Origin: Prevotella sp.
GTDB lineage: Bacteria > Bacteroidota > Bacteroidia > Bacteroidales > Bacteroidaceae
Direction: 5' to 3'
Assembly (NCBI GenBank): GCA_017960525.1
Contig: JAGCZA010000126.1
Coordinates: forward strand, 1 to 35,276
DNA length: 35,276 nucleotides
Shown: piece by piece, positions 1-9,262 of the stretch
Layout: each line of letters opens with the position of its first letter
Numbering within the stretch: the first letter of the stretch is position 1
Notes under the pieces: model-generated
The model's input: only the letters and a program-made list of their open reading frames with translations
Databases searched by the model: none
What the model was told of the DNA's origin: nothing
Translations under genes and position numbers: made by a program

Positions 1-621
1 GGCTGCCTGATGCGCCTCGACTGCCGCAGCCGTGAGTTCGAGTACTTCCCCTTCAAGCCCGACGGCTACAAACTCGTCCTGCTCAACAGCAAGGTGAAGC
101 ACGAACTGGCCGGTTCGCCCTACAACGACCGCCGCAACTCCTGCGAGAACGTGGTGAAGCACATCGCCAAGAAGCACCCCGAAGGCAAGTTTGAAACCCT
201 GCGTGACTGCACTTGGGAGCAACTGGAGGAAGTCCGCGCCGAGGTGGGCGAAGAGGACTACACCCGCGCACACTTCGTGCTGGGCGAGAAAGACCGCGTG
301 CTGGCTGTCTGCGACGCTCTGCTGGCAGGCGACTACGAGACCGTTGGCCAGAAGATGTACGAGACCCACTACGGCCTGTCGAAGGAGTACGAGGTCAGTT
401 GCGAGGAACTGGACTACCTGAACGACCTGGCCAAGGAGAACGGCGTAACAGGTTCGCGTATTATGGGTGGCGGCTTTGGCGGTTGCACTATCAACCTCGT
501 CCGTGCCGACCTCTACAACAAGTTCATTGCCGACGCAAAGACCAAGTTCGCAGCCAAGTACGGCCATGAGCCAGAAGTCATCGATGTAGTCATCGGCGAC
601 GGCTCGCGCAAACTTGCATAA
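1..621 (+). CDS. galK: Galactokinase, C-terminal part (5' end outside window)
   Basis: Galactokinase phosphorylates alpha-D-galactose with ATP to galactose-1-phosphate, the first committed step of the Leloir pathway in the cytoplasm. The frame is open from base 1, so the gene enters from the left and only about 206 C-terminal residues are present. Visible family features are the 'LLNSKVKHELAGSPYN' segment, 'RRNSCENVVKHI', 'YETVGQKMYETHYGLSKEYE' and the glycine-rich GHMP-kinase motif near bases 450-490 (VTGSRIMGGGFGG), which helps form the ATP/phosphate-binding region. The end (DVVIGDGSRKL) matches where galactokinases normally stop. The ATG at base 10 is an internal methionine, not the start. 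Any galactose transporter or mutarotase partner would lie upstream, outside the window. The call rests on strong family resemblance. Confidence 0.95.
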   Translation, partial: GCLMRLDCRSREFEYFPFKPDGYKLVLLNSKVKHELAGSPYNDRRNSCENVVKHIAKKHPEGKFETLRDCTWEQLEEVRAEVGEEDYTRAHFVLGEKDRVLAVCDALLAGDYETVGQKMYETHYGLSKEYEVSCEELDYLNDLAKENGVTGSRIMGGGFGGCTINLVRADLYNKFIADAKTKFAAKYGHEPEVIDVVIGDGSRKLA

Positions 622-630
622 CCCTAACTG

Positions 631-734
631 TTTACGATTTACGGATTTTCGATTTTCGATTTGTTACATTCGCTAATTGAGAATCTGTAAATCGTTTGTT
701 TTGTATTAAATCGTAAATCGAAAATCAGTCAGTC
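631..734. repeat. Heptamer-phased AT-rich repeat with inverted copy
   Basis: The galK-to-next-gene gap holds four 7-bp units on the left (TTTACGA, TTTACGG, ATTTTCG, ATTTTCG at 631-658). On the right are inverted counterparts (TAAATCG, TAAATCG, AAAATCA at 707-727). The 11-mer at 631-641 is complementary to 707-717, so the transcript could fold over the gap. There is no U-tract, so a terminator role is unproven. The same 7-bp phasing recurs elsewhere in the window. Confidence 0.6.
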
Positions 735-740
735 AAAACT

Positions 741-1166
741 GTGTTTCAAATCGACCGCTCGTATATCGAGCCAATCAATCTGGAGTCACTCCAAGGACAT
801 ATCTGGGACCTCCGAACCGACCACAAAAACGACACTACACTGCCGAAGATTGAAAACTACGGCATCAGCGAAGACCAGTTTGAGGCCTATCTGGAGCGTA
901 AACAAAAATTCGAGGATTTCAAGGATGCTTGGAAGAAGCACCGCTTGCTTATCCTCGTATTGTCATTTGCCCTCCCCGTGGCCTTGTTCAGCCTGTTTGT
1001 AAAAGGACGTGACACAGGCTATTATGCCTATGCCACGGCCTTCCTTGTCTGTGCGCTCATCTACCTCGTCTACCAGTGCATCGAAGCATATCGCGCCCGC
1101 GAATTCCGAAACAACCCCTGCGAGACCTTCATCAAGGCCCTGCTTGCCTGGGAGCGGAACCGTTAG
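741..1166 (+). CDS. Small membrane protein of unknown function, two transmembrane helices
   Basis: This 141-residue protein is not recognised. It has a charged, probably cytoplasmic N-terminal part (residues 1-68) and two hydrophobic stretches near residues 69-87 (LLILVLSFALPVALFSLFV) and 95-112 (YAYATAFLVCALIYLVYQ). A short basic tail follows. It thus looks like a hairpin inner-membrane protein. The start is GTG; no in-frame ATG precedes it, and the heptamer repeat runs right up to this codon, so the true start is somewhat uncertain. It ends only 2 nt from the convergent DUF3467 gene, leaving no room for a terminator between them. Coding potential is supported by the amphipathic, helix-rich composition and by the snug fit between neighbours. 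Confidence 0.6.
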   Translation: MFQIDRSYIEPINLESLQGHIWDLRTDHKNDTTLPKIENYGISEDQFEAYLERKQKFEDFKDAWKKHRLLILVLSFALPVALFSLFVKGRDTGYYAYATAFLVCALIYLVYQCIEAYRAREFRNNPCETFIKALLAWERNR

Positions 1167-1168
1167 CC

Positions 1169-1492
1169 TTATGCGTCGCCCTTGCCCGAACCGAATGGGG
1201 CAATGGTGCGGGGGCCTTGATGGCTTTCTGGCATCTTAATCTGGCCGAAAGTCCGCTCGTAGCGCATAATGTTCTCCTGAAGGGCACCCAACAGACGCTT
1301 GGCGTGCTCGGGAGCCAGGATGACACGGCTGCGCACCTGTGCCTTCTGCAGGCCAGGCAGCATACGTGCGAAGTCAACGATGAACTCTGATGAGGAGTGA
1401 GTGATAATGGCAAAATTGGCGTACTCGCCCTGGGCTTTGTCTGGTGTCAGTTCTATTTGCAGCCCTTGCTGCTTCTGTTCGTTCTCGTTCAT
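1169..1492 (-). CDS. DUF3467 family protein
   Basis: This 107-residue protein fits the DUF3467 family, a small bacterial family of unknown function common in Bacteroidetes. Recognisable parts are the 'GEYANFAIITHSSSEFIVDF' segment, 'ILAPEHAKRLLGALQENI' and the short C-terminal tail. No signal peptide or membrane segment is visible, so it is probably cytoplasmic. The ATG at 1492-1490 is supported by a textbook Bacteroidetes promoter about 30 nt upstream (1524-1554). It is convergent with the small membrane-protein gene and divergent from, and 5'-overlapping in promoter space with, the MG2-like gene. The biochemical role is unknown. Confidence 0.85.
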   Translation of the reverse strand: MNENEQKQQGLQIELTPDKAQGEYANFAIITHSSSEFIVDFARMLPGLQKAQVRSRVILAPEHAKRLLGALQENIMRYERTFGQIKMPESHQGPRTIAPFGSGKGDA

Positions 1493-1516
1493 AATTTTAT
1501 TATACTGTTTAAATTA

Positions 1517-4372
1517 ATGCGTGCAAAGGTACTACTTTTTTTTCTTTCCGCAAACAATCTTCGGAAAAAAATAACGCTTGCCATCCTGTGTCTTATTGCC
1601 ATCACGGCCAAAGGCGGTTCCCTCAACGACATTAAAAACGCCCTCGAATTGGGTGGTGCGGCACAGGTTCAAGAGAAAGTGTACATACACACCGACAACC
1701 AATGCTATTTCGTTGGCGATACCTTGTGGTACAAGGCTTACGTGGTGCGTGCCGACAACCTACAACCCACCGACATGAGCCGTCTGCTCTACGTTGAGTT
1801 GTTGTCGCCCGACGGCCTCCTCGTTGAGCGGCAGACCATCATCGTCAGCCCCAAAGGCTACACCTGCGGTCAGTTCGAGTTGCGCGACTCACTCTACAGC
1901 GGCTACTACGAACTGAGGGCCTACACCCGATGGCAGCTCAACTTCAACGTGCGCCACCACTACTACCGTACCGACGAGACCTGGTGGTTCTACAACAAGC
2001 AGATGGCCGCTGACTACTACCGCGTTTGGGATGGTCTCTATTCCCGTGTGTTCCCCATCTACAGCAAGCCCGACACACCAGGCGACTATGATGCACGCCG
2101 CATGTACCAGCGCCCCAAAACCCGCGTGCCCCGCCAGAAGAAAGACGAACTCGTCGTGACGTTCTATCCCGAAGGAGGCAACCTCGTGGAAGGCGTGAAG
2201 AGCCGGGTGGCTTTCGAGGTCTGTGACCAGTATGGCGAGGCCGTCAACATCAAGGGAACGCTGACGACAGACAACACAACCACCGACATCAAAACTGAAT
2301 ATATGGGCCGTGGCACCTTTATGACTACTCCTGGCAGAACCCCCGCCAAGGCACGGTTCACATTCCGCAACAAGGAATACACCTTTTCCCTGCCAAAAGC
2401 CAAAGAGAGCGGAGCCGTCGTCAAGCTTGAAGGCAACCGTCTGAACATCAGGGCTTCAGGTCTGCCACTCATAAACGAATACGGCATTTCAGTGACCTGT
2501 CGAGGAAAACTCTATTACTTCTCACCTCTGTCCAAACTATCACAAGGCATGGGTGAGGCCAGCATTGACATTCCTACAGACCAACTGCCAACTGGCGTGT
2601 GCGACCTCACCCTCTTCAACGATGAAGGAGCCATCCTGGCCGACCGTCTCTTCTTTGTAAACCACCATGAGCACGACAGCGCACTCATCACCGCCCCCAT
2701 CAGGAAAGACAACATCTACGACCCATACGAGCATATACAGATACCCGTCCAATTAGAAGGAGTCACCCAACCCACATTGTTCTCGATAGCCATTCACGAC
2801 ACTTACACCGACGAACCTACCTACAACGATGGCAACCTGATGACCGACCTGCTGCTCTCCTCCGACTTGCGGGGCTTCATCGCCTATCCGGCCCACTACT
2901 TCGAGGCCGACGACGACTTGCACCGCCGCCACCTTGACCTCCTGATGATGGTGCAGGGCTGGCGCAAGTACAAGTGGGAGGAACTGGCCGACATCGACCG
3001 ACAGATGCGCTACAAGCCAGAACAAACCCTCACTCTCGAAGGCTCAGTCTATAAGACACTCGGCATCATACCCGTCGGCGACCTCCCCGGCGACCCGCCT
3101 CCTGGCATCGACGAAATATCCGACTGGCAGTTCGGACGCTTCACCAGCAGCAAAGTGACCGAAGAAGAAATCGAGACCAACGACCCATTCTCTGGAGACA
3201 CAGGTGCCCAAGACGCTACAACTGAAACCACAACCGTGACCGAATATACGAGTCTGCAAGATGCTAATGCCGACCTCGGCGTGAATCACGGCAATCTTCG
3301 TCACGAAGTGCTCGTAGAGGCCGAGATAGCCGTCGACGGCAAGTTCGTGGGAGGCACACAAAGGACTGAGAACGGACACTTTGTCTTCCTAGTGCCGCCA
3401 TTCTACGGCAACGCCTTCCTCAACATGAAAGCCTACAAAGAAAACGACTCCATCAAGAAAAGCATGGCCTCACGCAAGGACGCCAAAATCTACGACGAAG
3501 ATGCTTTCCCCGACTACTACGTCAAGCGTGACATCTTCTACCCAATCTTCACGCACGACTACACCTACTACGAGAAGCATCAGCCTGACTACACCGAAGA
3601 AATGCTCATTGACACCCTTTCCGAGTGGTCGATGGAAAACGACGTGCACCAACTCGGAAACATCAATGTGAAGGGGCACCGTCGTGGCCGACGGGCCATT
3701 GACTGGAAGAAGCCAGCCTTCGTCATGGACGCCTATGACCTCTACAACGACATCACCGACCGAGGACTCAGTTTCGGCAAACTTGACATGCGGCAATTCC
3801 CCGTACAAGTCTGCAAATACCTTTTTGGAAACATGAACCGCACCATCTCATACAATGTTGACGGACGCATAGAAGGACACACCTACTACCGCAACTACTC
3901 GCCCTTCACCTCCTCCGAAGAAGCAGAACACCTCGGACTCTTCACCGCCAACCGAACTGCATATCACCTCTCACGGCTGCTCAAACTCAAACGCCTGCAG
4001 GACATCCGCGTCTATACTGACTATGAGCCACGCACAGAAGACTCGCTCATGGTCTATGAAAGTCACTCACCCGACGTCACCGTCGACCTGCAACTCATAC
4101 CCGACGACGGAGAACAGGTCACCTATCGTGACCGCCACATAGTTTTCCACGGCATCAATATGGCCGAAGATTTCTACCAGCCTGACTACAGCAACCGTCC
4201 AGCAGACAAAATGCCAGCCGACTACCGACGCACACTCTACTGGAACCCCAACGCTGTCACTGACGAGCAAGGCCGATTCACCGCTACCTTCTACAACAAC
4301 GGCAAGGAAACACGAATAAGAATGACCGCCGCCGCCATCACACCCGACGGGCGGCTGATGCACAGCAAATAG
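1517..4372 (+). CDS. Large exported MG2/alpha-2-macroglobulin-like protein
   Basis: This 951-residue protein is exported, judging from a basic and hydrophobic N-terminus (NLRKKITLAILCLIAI). It belongs to a Bacteroidetes class of large envelope proteins with MG2-like beta-sandwich domains. The region 'EKVYIHTDNQCYFVGDTLWY' followed by 'LLYVELLSPDG' is the typical MG2 opening. The C-terminal 'YWNPNAVTDEQGRFTATFYN' resembles alpha-2-macroglobulin family strands. I see no thioester motif, so a protease-trapping role is not supported. ATG 1517 was chosen because it is the only ATG near the signal peptide; the upstream extension to 1397 would run through the DUF3467 gene. A short stem-loop follows the stop codon. 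Specific function unknown. Confidence 0.75.
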   Translation: MRAKVLLFFLSANNLRKKITLAILCLIAITAKGGSLNDIKNALELGGAAQVQEKVYIHTDNQCYFVGDTLWYKAYVVRADNLQPTDMSRLLYVELLSPDGLLVERQTIIVSPKGYTCGQFELRDSLYSGYYELRAYTRWQLNFNVRHHYYRTDETWWFYNKQMAADYYRVWDGLYSRVFPIYSKPDTPGDYDARRMYQRPKTRVPRQKKDELVVTFYPEGGNLVEGVKSRVAFEVCDQYGEAVNIKGTLTTDNTTTDIKTEYMGRGTFMTTPGRTPAKARFTFRNKEYTFSLPKAKESGAVVKLEGNRLNIRASGLPLINEYGISVTCRGKLYYFSPLSKLSQGMGEASIDIPTDQLPTGVCDLTLFNDEGAILADRLFFVNHHEHDSALITAPIRKDNIYDPYEHIQIPVQLEGVTQPTLFSIAIHDTYTDEPTYNDGNLMTDLLLSSDLRGFIAYPAHYFEADDDLHRRHLDLLMMVQGWRKYKWEELADIDRQMRYKPEQTLTLEGSVYKTLGIIPVGDLPGDPPPGIDEISDWQFGRFTSSKVTEEEIETNDPFSGDTGAQDATTETTTVTEYTSLQDANADLGVNHGNLRHEVLVEAEIAVDGKFVGGTQRTENGHFVFLVPPFYGNAFLNMKAYKENDSIKKSMASRKDAKIYDEDAFPDYYVKRDIFYPIFTHDYTYYEKHQPDYTEEMLIDTLSEWSMENDVHQLGNINVKGHRRGRRAIDWKKPAFVMDAYDLYNDITDRGLSFGKLDMRQFPVQVCKYLFGNMNRTISYNVDGRIEGHTYYRNYSPFTSSEEAEHLGLFTANRTAYHLSRLLKLKRLQDIRVYTDYEPRTEDSLMVYESHSPDVTVDLQLIPDDGEQVTYRDRHIVFHGINMAEDFYQPDYSNRPADKMPADYRRTLYWNPNAVTDEQGRFTATFYNNGKETRIRMTAAAITPDGRLMHSK
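1524..1554 (-). promoter_or_regulatory. Bacteroidetes sigma-ABfr-type promoter for the DUF3467 gene
   Basis: On the minus strand a -33 box TTTG (1554-1551) is separated by exactly 19 nt from a -7 box TACCTTTG (1531-1524). This matches the Bacteroidetes consensus TTTG-N19-TAnnTTTG. The DUF3467 start codon lies about 32 nt downstream. The promoter sits inside the first codons of the divergent plus-strand gene. Confidence 0.8.
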
Positions 4373-4375
4373 CCC

Positions 4376-4392
4376 CCTGAAAATCAGGTTTT
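4376..4392 (+). terminator. Short stem-loop after the MG2-like gene
   Basis: Directly after the stop codon, CCTGA-AAA-TCAGG forms a 5-bp stem with a 3-nt loop followed by TTTT, and a seven-T run lies some 10 nt on. The stem is short, so this is a weak intrinsic terminator candidate. Confidence 0.4.
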
Positions 4393-4501
4393 GTCAGTCC
4401 TTTTTTTGCTTCACATTATTTGCTGACCGCCATTTTGTGGCGTTTCAGCCGAATGGTCTTTAATTTTTTGTAAAACACGCCCCAAAATAAAAAAAAATCC
4501 G

Positions 4502-4509
4502 TACCTTTG
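4502..4509 (+). promoter_or_regulatory. Probable -7 box of the rhamnogalacturonan lyase gene
   Basis: TACCTTTG lies 40 nt before the lyase ATG and matches the Bacteroidetes -7 consensus TAnnTTTG. No TTTG is found 19 nt upstream (the position reads GCCC), so the -33 element is missing or replaced, which would fit a promoter that needs an activator. Confidence 0.6.
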
Positions 4510-4549
4510 CACGGAAAAAGCAAAATTGAACTAAAAGACAAATAACTCT

Positions 4550-7500
4550 ATGAAGAAACTTCTATTCCTGGCACTGGCAGCCCTGACTTCAACTTGTCTG
4601 CACGCACAACGTGTCACCGACATTGTAGACCGAGGTCTGGTGGCCGTTCCGTCGAACACTGGCGGCTATCTCGTTTCGTGGCGCATTTTGGGCGAAGAGT
4701 ACTACGACACACAATTCAACCTCTACCGCAACGGCTCGAAGATTGCCTCCAACCTCACGAAGTCGAACTATCTTGACACCAGCGGCAACGCCTCGGCCAC
4801 ATACGAAGTCGAACCCATCGTGAAAGGCGTTTCCCAAGGAAAATCGGCTGCCGTGAAGGCTTGGGCCAACCAATATTGGGAGATTCCCGTCCAGCCGGTA
4901 GTGAACCGTGCCGGCACGCCCCAGACTAACGCGGCTACCAACGGCACCACCAACGACCCCGCCGGCTATACACTGAACGACGTGAGCCTGGCCGATGTCG
5001 ACGGCGACGGCGTCACAGAGTTCATTGTCAAGCGCAACAACGACAAGGGTAACCGATACGATGCCGACAACAAGACCGACTTCAACCTCTACGAGTGCTA
5101 CAAGATGGACGGCACGCGCCTTTGGTGGATTGACCTCGGGCCAAACCTCAATGCCGGCCCCGACGAGCAATGGGACATGATAGGCTACGACTGGGACCAG
5201 GACGGAAAGGCCGAAGTGCTCATGCGCGGCGCCGACAATATGATTATCCATACGGCAACGGGAAAGACCATCAACGTGGGCGACATGAACTACTATGCCC
5301 CACGCGACGAATACACCCATCAGGGCAAGGAATACCTTATCTATCTGAACGGAGCCACCGGCGAGCCTTTCCTCGGTTGGGATGGCGGCTCATCGTGGAC
5401 ACCTATGGAGTTCCCCCTGCCCCGCTTTGAGCAGGGCGAGGCCAAGGACGTATACAACGCCACTTCCGCCGAATACGAGAAAGTGTGGGGCAAGGCCGAC
5501 ACCGGCCACCGCTCCCTGAAAATCTATATGGGCGCCCCCTATCTGGATGGGCGCAATCCCAGCATCTTCCTGGGGCGCGGCTGCTATACCCGCCACAAGT
5601 TCTGTGCACTCGACGTAAATCCTGCCACACACGAACTGACACAACGCTGGCGCTGGAACTGCTACGACAGCAGTTCGCCCTGGTTCGGCAACGGCTTCCA
5701 CAACTTCGCAATCGGCGATGTCGATATGGACGGACGCGACGAAATCATCTTTGGCTCGATGATGATTGACGATACCGGCTACGGCCTCTCCACTACCGGC
5801 TACGGCCACGGTGATGCCCAGCATTGCAGCGACCTGGACCCCTACCGTTGGGGAATGGAGCAGTTCGTATGTCTGGAAGGCTCTAACGTGCCCGGCCTGG
5901 CCTACACCAACGCCACCACATCGCAAGTCTACATACAGACAGGCACCGGCGGCGACAACGGACGCTGTATGGCCGGAAACTTCACCAACGACATCCCCGG
6001 TTCGCAAGGGCGCGCCGTCGGTGGCGACATCTACGCCCTCTCCGCCGACCGCAGTTATTCCACTAATGCGGACAGTTATTTGGCCTGGGGCGACCTGAAC
6101 CAGCGCATCTACTGGGATGGCGACCTCTGTGACGAACTGTTCAACTCACCTGGCGTGCAACGCAATGTGAAAATCACCAAATGGGGCAACGGGCGACTGA
6201 ACTTCTACAACAGCGGCGGCCAGTACACCCCCACGGGCATTCTTTCCAACTCGTCGAAGAACAACCCAGGCGCCATCGGCGACATACTCGGCGACTGGCG
6301 TGAGGAAATGGTTTTGCGCAATAGCCAGAACAATGCACTCCACGTCTACACCACCAATTATGAGAGCGACCACGGCATCTACACCCTGTGGCACGACCAC
6401 CTCTACCGCAATGCCATCGCCTGGCAATGCGTGGGGTACAACCAGCCCCCTCACGTATCCTACTTCCTTGGCGAACTGGAAGGCATCACCCAAGCCCCTC
6501 CCCCACTCATCCTTCGAGGCCGCAAGGAACTGGCCGACGGGGCTTCCATAGGCACCACCAGCGACCATCTGCTCATCAGCGGCTATTCAGACCAGAGTTT
6601 CAACGTGCAGGACGGGGCCTCGCCCTATATCCTGACCATCAACACACCAGCCTGGGTAAAGGGAACCGGCTCGAAGCAGGCCACCAGCAGCACGCCGAAA
6701 CAGCCCAATCTCAATATTGTCACCTATACAACAACACTCACAGGCGGAGCCTTTAGCGGCAACACCCGCCTGGTGAAACAGGGTGAAGGCACGCTCATAC
6801 TGCCCAACGTTGTGAACAAGCACACGGGCGAGACCAACATCTGGCAGGGAACAGTCATATTTGACGGCACAATGGAGTCGTCACACGTATGGCTCAACCG
6901 CCACACCACGCTCATCAGCAACGGCGGCAAGTTCCTTGGTGGCCTGCGCGCCGACTACAACGCCACCATCACCACAGGTGAGGAAGGATTGGGCGACATC
7001 ACCGTCTCGACACTCACTCTGGGCTTCGGCTCTCGCGTTGTCTTCAACGCAATAGCCATCCCCAACATTACCGAAGACGGGCACACAGACTACTCCCTCA
7101 GCCAGGTCAACGCCCAGACCCTCGTTATCGAGACCCGCGACTGGAGTTTCGGGCCGAAGTACAAGGCTCCCGTGCTGGAGTTCCACAGCAGTAGCGGCAC
7201 CCTCTACCCTGGCACCTACACCCTTGGCAATGTGGAGCAAGTGACTGGCAATGTCGACGACATCATTATCGAAGGCCTGAGCAATGACATCAAGACCACG
7301 CTGAAGCACGAGGACGGCAAACTGCTGCTCGTAGTCGAGGAAATGCGTGCCGCCAGCGACATCGTCTGGAACGGCACCAGCGACAACAATACTTGGGAAC
7401 AGGCCACCAGCACCAACTTCCTGAACAACGGTGAAGCCGTCTATTCGGCCAATGGCGACAACGTGGTGTTCAACGACAATGCCGCCAACACGACCGTCAA

Positions 7501-9259
7501 TATCAAGGGAGCCGTCAGCCCCGCCAGCATCACCTTCGAGAACAACAGCAAAGCCTACACCATCAACGGCGACAGCATCGTCGGTGGCGGTACCATCACT
7601 AAGAACGGTACTGGCAAGGTGACGCTGAACAACTGGAACCATACGGGCGCCACCACCATCAATACCGGCATTATGACCGTCACAATGCTGGCCAACAACT
7701 CTGGACAGGACTGGGGGTCGCTGGGCAACGCCAAGTCGGCCATACGTCTCAACGACGGTGCAACACTCCAGTTGAACGGCACTATCATCACCGACCAGGT
7801 GCTCACCGTCAGCGGACAGACCAACATCGATGTTCCCACATCGAAGAGCGTCATCTTCAACAAGGGCATCAAGGGAACCGGGGCCTCCATCACAAAGACG
7901 GGCGCAGGCTCGATGGAAATGCTCACCGACAACACCTTCTCGCAACTTGTCATCAAGGCCGGAACGGTCGTCTCAAACGAGAAGAACGGAAAAGAACAAC
8001 TTCCGACAACGGTAGAATTCCAGGGAGGCACACTCAACGCCGCCAACAACGAAAACTCGAACATCAATAACACGGCCAACTTCGTGGTGCCCAAGTCGAA
8101 GACGGGAACCCTGAAGTGCGGCTTCCGCTCCACCTATACAGGCACGCTCACAGGTGAAGGCACCTTCAACGTCTACACAGGCGGCATACGTTGCTATTAC
8201 GACGGCGACTGGAGCGAGTTCCAAGGCACCATCAAGGCATACAAGGAGAACCGCCAGAACAAGAAGTCGTATGACCCCATCTGGGCTTTCCGCAACACCA
8301 ACGGCCTGCCCAACGCCAAACTCGACATCCAGGAGAATGTCTGCGTCAGCAACGAGGGCAAGAACATCGAGATTGGCACGCTTTCGGGAAAGGGCTATCT
8401 GATGGGCTCCGGCCAATGGATTCTGGGCGGCAACGACAACGACTTCCTGCTCACCTCGCAGAAGATTGGCATCACAGCCGACATTCCCAACCCGTACAAC
8501 TCCTCTTATGACCCCATCAAGAAGCAAAGCACCAAACTGACCAAGCGCGGCGCAGGCAAGATGACCATTATGACCATCGGCAACATCAATGCCGTCGTTA
8601 CCGTGGAGGAAGGCAAGGTGACCTTCAACCAAGCAAGCCTTGCCGACTTTGTCTTCGGCTCGAATGCCACTACCGTCAAAAACGGCGGACGCATCGTCGG
8701 CCAAGGCAAACTCTCGTCGCTCGCATTACAAAGTGGCGCAGAACTGATTCCCTGCGGCTCTTACACCAACGAAACCACACCAGGCACCATCAAGACCACC
8801 GCCCTGCTCAACGTCTATGAAGGCGGCTGCGTGAACTTCCTGGTGAAGAACAACAGCAACTATTCCATTTTGCAGCCCTCAATGCTCACCCTCAACGGCA
8901 CGCTGAAAGTGACGCTACTCGACGGCTACACGCCCGCCGCCGGCGACGAGTTCACCCTCTGGACCACCAATACCTATAGTGGCACGCCTACCCTCGACCT
9001 CCCCATCCTGCCAGCAGGACTGGTTTGGAATACTGAAGGTGTGGCACAGAAGACCGGCATCCTCCGCATCGTGGCAGGCGAGGCCATCGACTACGATGTG
9101 GACGGCGACGGAACGGTTGGCCTGGCCGACGTGACAGCCATCATCAACGCCATCAACGGAACAGCAACCGAGGCCGTCAAGGCCCGCGCCGACATCAATG
9201 GCGACCACCTGGTCAACATTGCCGACATCATTATGTTGCTCAACGCCCTAAAGAACTAA
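4550..9259 (+). CDS. PL11 rhamnogalacturonan lyase with autotransporter-type repeats and C-terminal dockerin
   Basis: This secreted enzyme (signal peptide MKKLLFLALAALTSTCLHA) is predicted to cleave the rhamnogalacturonan-I backbone of pectin by beta-elimination. Residues about 20-645 match the PL11 (YesW/YesX-like) eight-bladed propeller, with Asp-rich calcium loops such as 'DVDGDGVTEFIVKRN', 'DWDQDGKAEVLMRG' and 'DVDMDGRDEIIFGS', and the signatures 'GDILGDWREEMVLRN' and 'LWHDHLYRNAIAWQ'. Residues about 734-1390 are a Gly/Asn/Thr-rich beta region with at least four units resembling autotransporter-associated beta-strand repeats (for example 'GGTITKNGTGKVTL'). Residues 1514-1569 form a type I dockerin with two calcium loops (DVDGDGTVGLAD, DINGDHLVNIAD). 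The usual PL11 length is near 600 residues, so more than half of this protein is accessory. A regulator gene follows after 3 nt. Confidence 0.92.
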   Translation: MKKLLFLALAALTSTCLHAQRVTDIVDRGLVAVPSNTGGYLVSWRILGEEYYDTQFNLYRNGSKIASNLTKSNYLDTSGNASATYEVEPIVKGVSQGKSAAVKAWANQYWEIPVQPVVNRAGTPQTNAATNGTTNDPAGYTLNDVSLADVDGDGVTEFIVKRNNDKGNRYDADNKTDFNLYECYKMDGTRLWWIDLGPNLNAGPDEQWDMIGYDWDQDGKAEVLMRGADNMIIHTATGKTINVGDMNYYAPRDEYTHQGKEYLIYLNGATGEPFLGWDGGSSWTPMEFPLPRFEQGEAKDVYNATSAEYEKVWGKADTGHRSLKIYMGAPYLDGRNPSIFLGRGCYTRHKFCALDVNPATHELTQRWRWNCYDSSSPWFGNGFHNFAIGDVDMDGRDEIIFGSMMIDDTGYGLSTTGYGHGDAQHCSDLDPYRWGMEQFVCLEGSNVPGLAYTNATTSQVYIQTGTGGDNGRCMAGNFTNDIPGSQGRAVGGDIYALSADRSYSTNADSYLAWGDLNQRIYWDGDLCDELFNSPGVQRNVKITKWGNGRLNFYNSGGQYTPTGILSNSSKNNPGAIGDILGDWREEMVLRNSQNNALHVYTTNYESDHGIYTLWHDHLYRNAIAWQCVGYNQPPHVSYFLGELEGITQAPPPLILRGRKELADGASIGTTSDHLLISGYSDQSFNVQDGASPYILTINTPAWVKGTGSKQATSSTPKQPNLNIVTYTTTLTGGAFSGNTRLVKQGEGTLILPNVVNKHTGETNIWQGTVIFDGTMESSHVWLNRHTTLISNGGKFLGGLRADYNATITTGEEGLGDITVSTLTLGFGSRVVFNAIAIPNITEDGHTDYSLSQVNAQTLVIETRDWSFGPKYKAPVLEFHSSSGTLYPGTYTLGNVEQVTGNVDDIIIEGLSNDIKTTLKHEDGKLLLVVEEMRAASDIVWNGTSDNNTWEQATSTNFLNNGEAVYSANGDNVVFNDNAANTTVNIKGAVSPASITFENNSKAYTINGDSIVGGGTITKNGTGKVTLNNWNHTGATTINTGIMTVTMLANNSGQDWGSLGNAKSAIRLNDGATLQLNGTIITDQVLTVSGQTNIDVPTSKSVIFNKGIKGTGASITKTGAGSMEMLTDNTFSQLVIKAGTVVSNEKNGKEQLPTTVEFQGGTLNAANNENSNINNTANFVVPKSKTGTLKCGFRSTYTGTLTGEGTFNVYTGGIRCYYDGDWSEFQGTIKAYKENRQNKKSYDPIWAFRNTNGLPNAKLDIQENVCVSNEGKNIEIGTLSGKGYLMGSGQWILGGNDNDFLLTSQKIGITADIPNPYNSSYDPIKKQSTKLTKRGAGKMTIMTIGNINAVVTVEEGKVTFNQASLADFVFGSNATTVKNGGRIVGQGKLSSLALQSGAELIPCGSYTNETTPGTIKTTALLNVYEGGCVNFLVKNNSNYSILQPSMLTLNGTLKVTLLDGYTPAAGDEFTLWTTNTYSGTPTLDLPILPAGLVWNTEGVAQKTGILRIVAGEAIDYDVDGDGTVGLADVTAIINAINGTATEAVKARADINGDHLVNIADIIMLLNALKN

Positions 9260-9262
9260 ACG

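Noticed and set aside
1397-1516. Upstream 40-codon extension of the MG2-like gene
   Set aside because: It lies antisense to the DUF3467 coding sequence and adds nothing recognisable; ATG 1517 gives a sensible exported N-terminus.
6881-7945. Long open frame (354 codons) on the minus strand inside the lyase gene
   Set aside because: It is antisense to a clearly recognised enzyme, has a low-complexity Val/Gly/Asp-rich composition expected from reading GC-rich codons backwards, and resembles no family.
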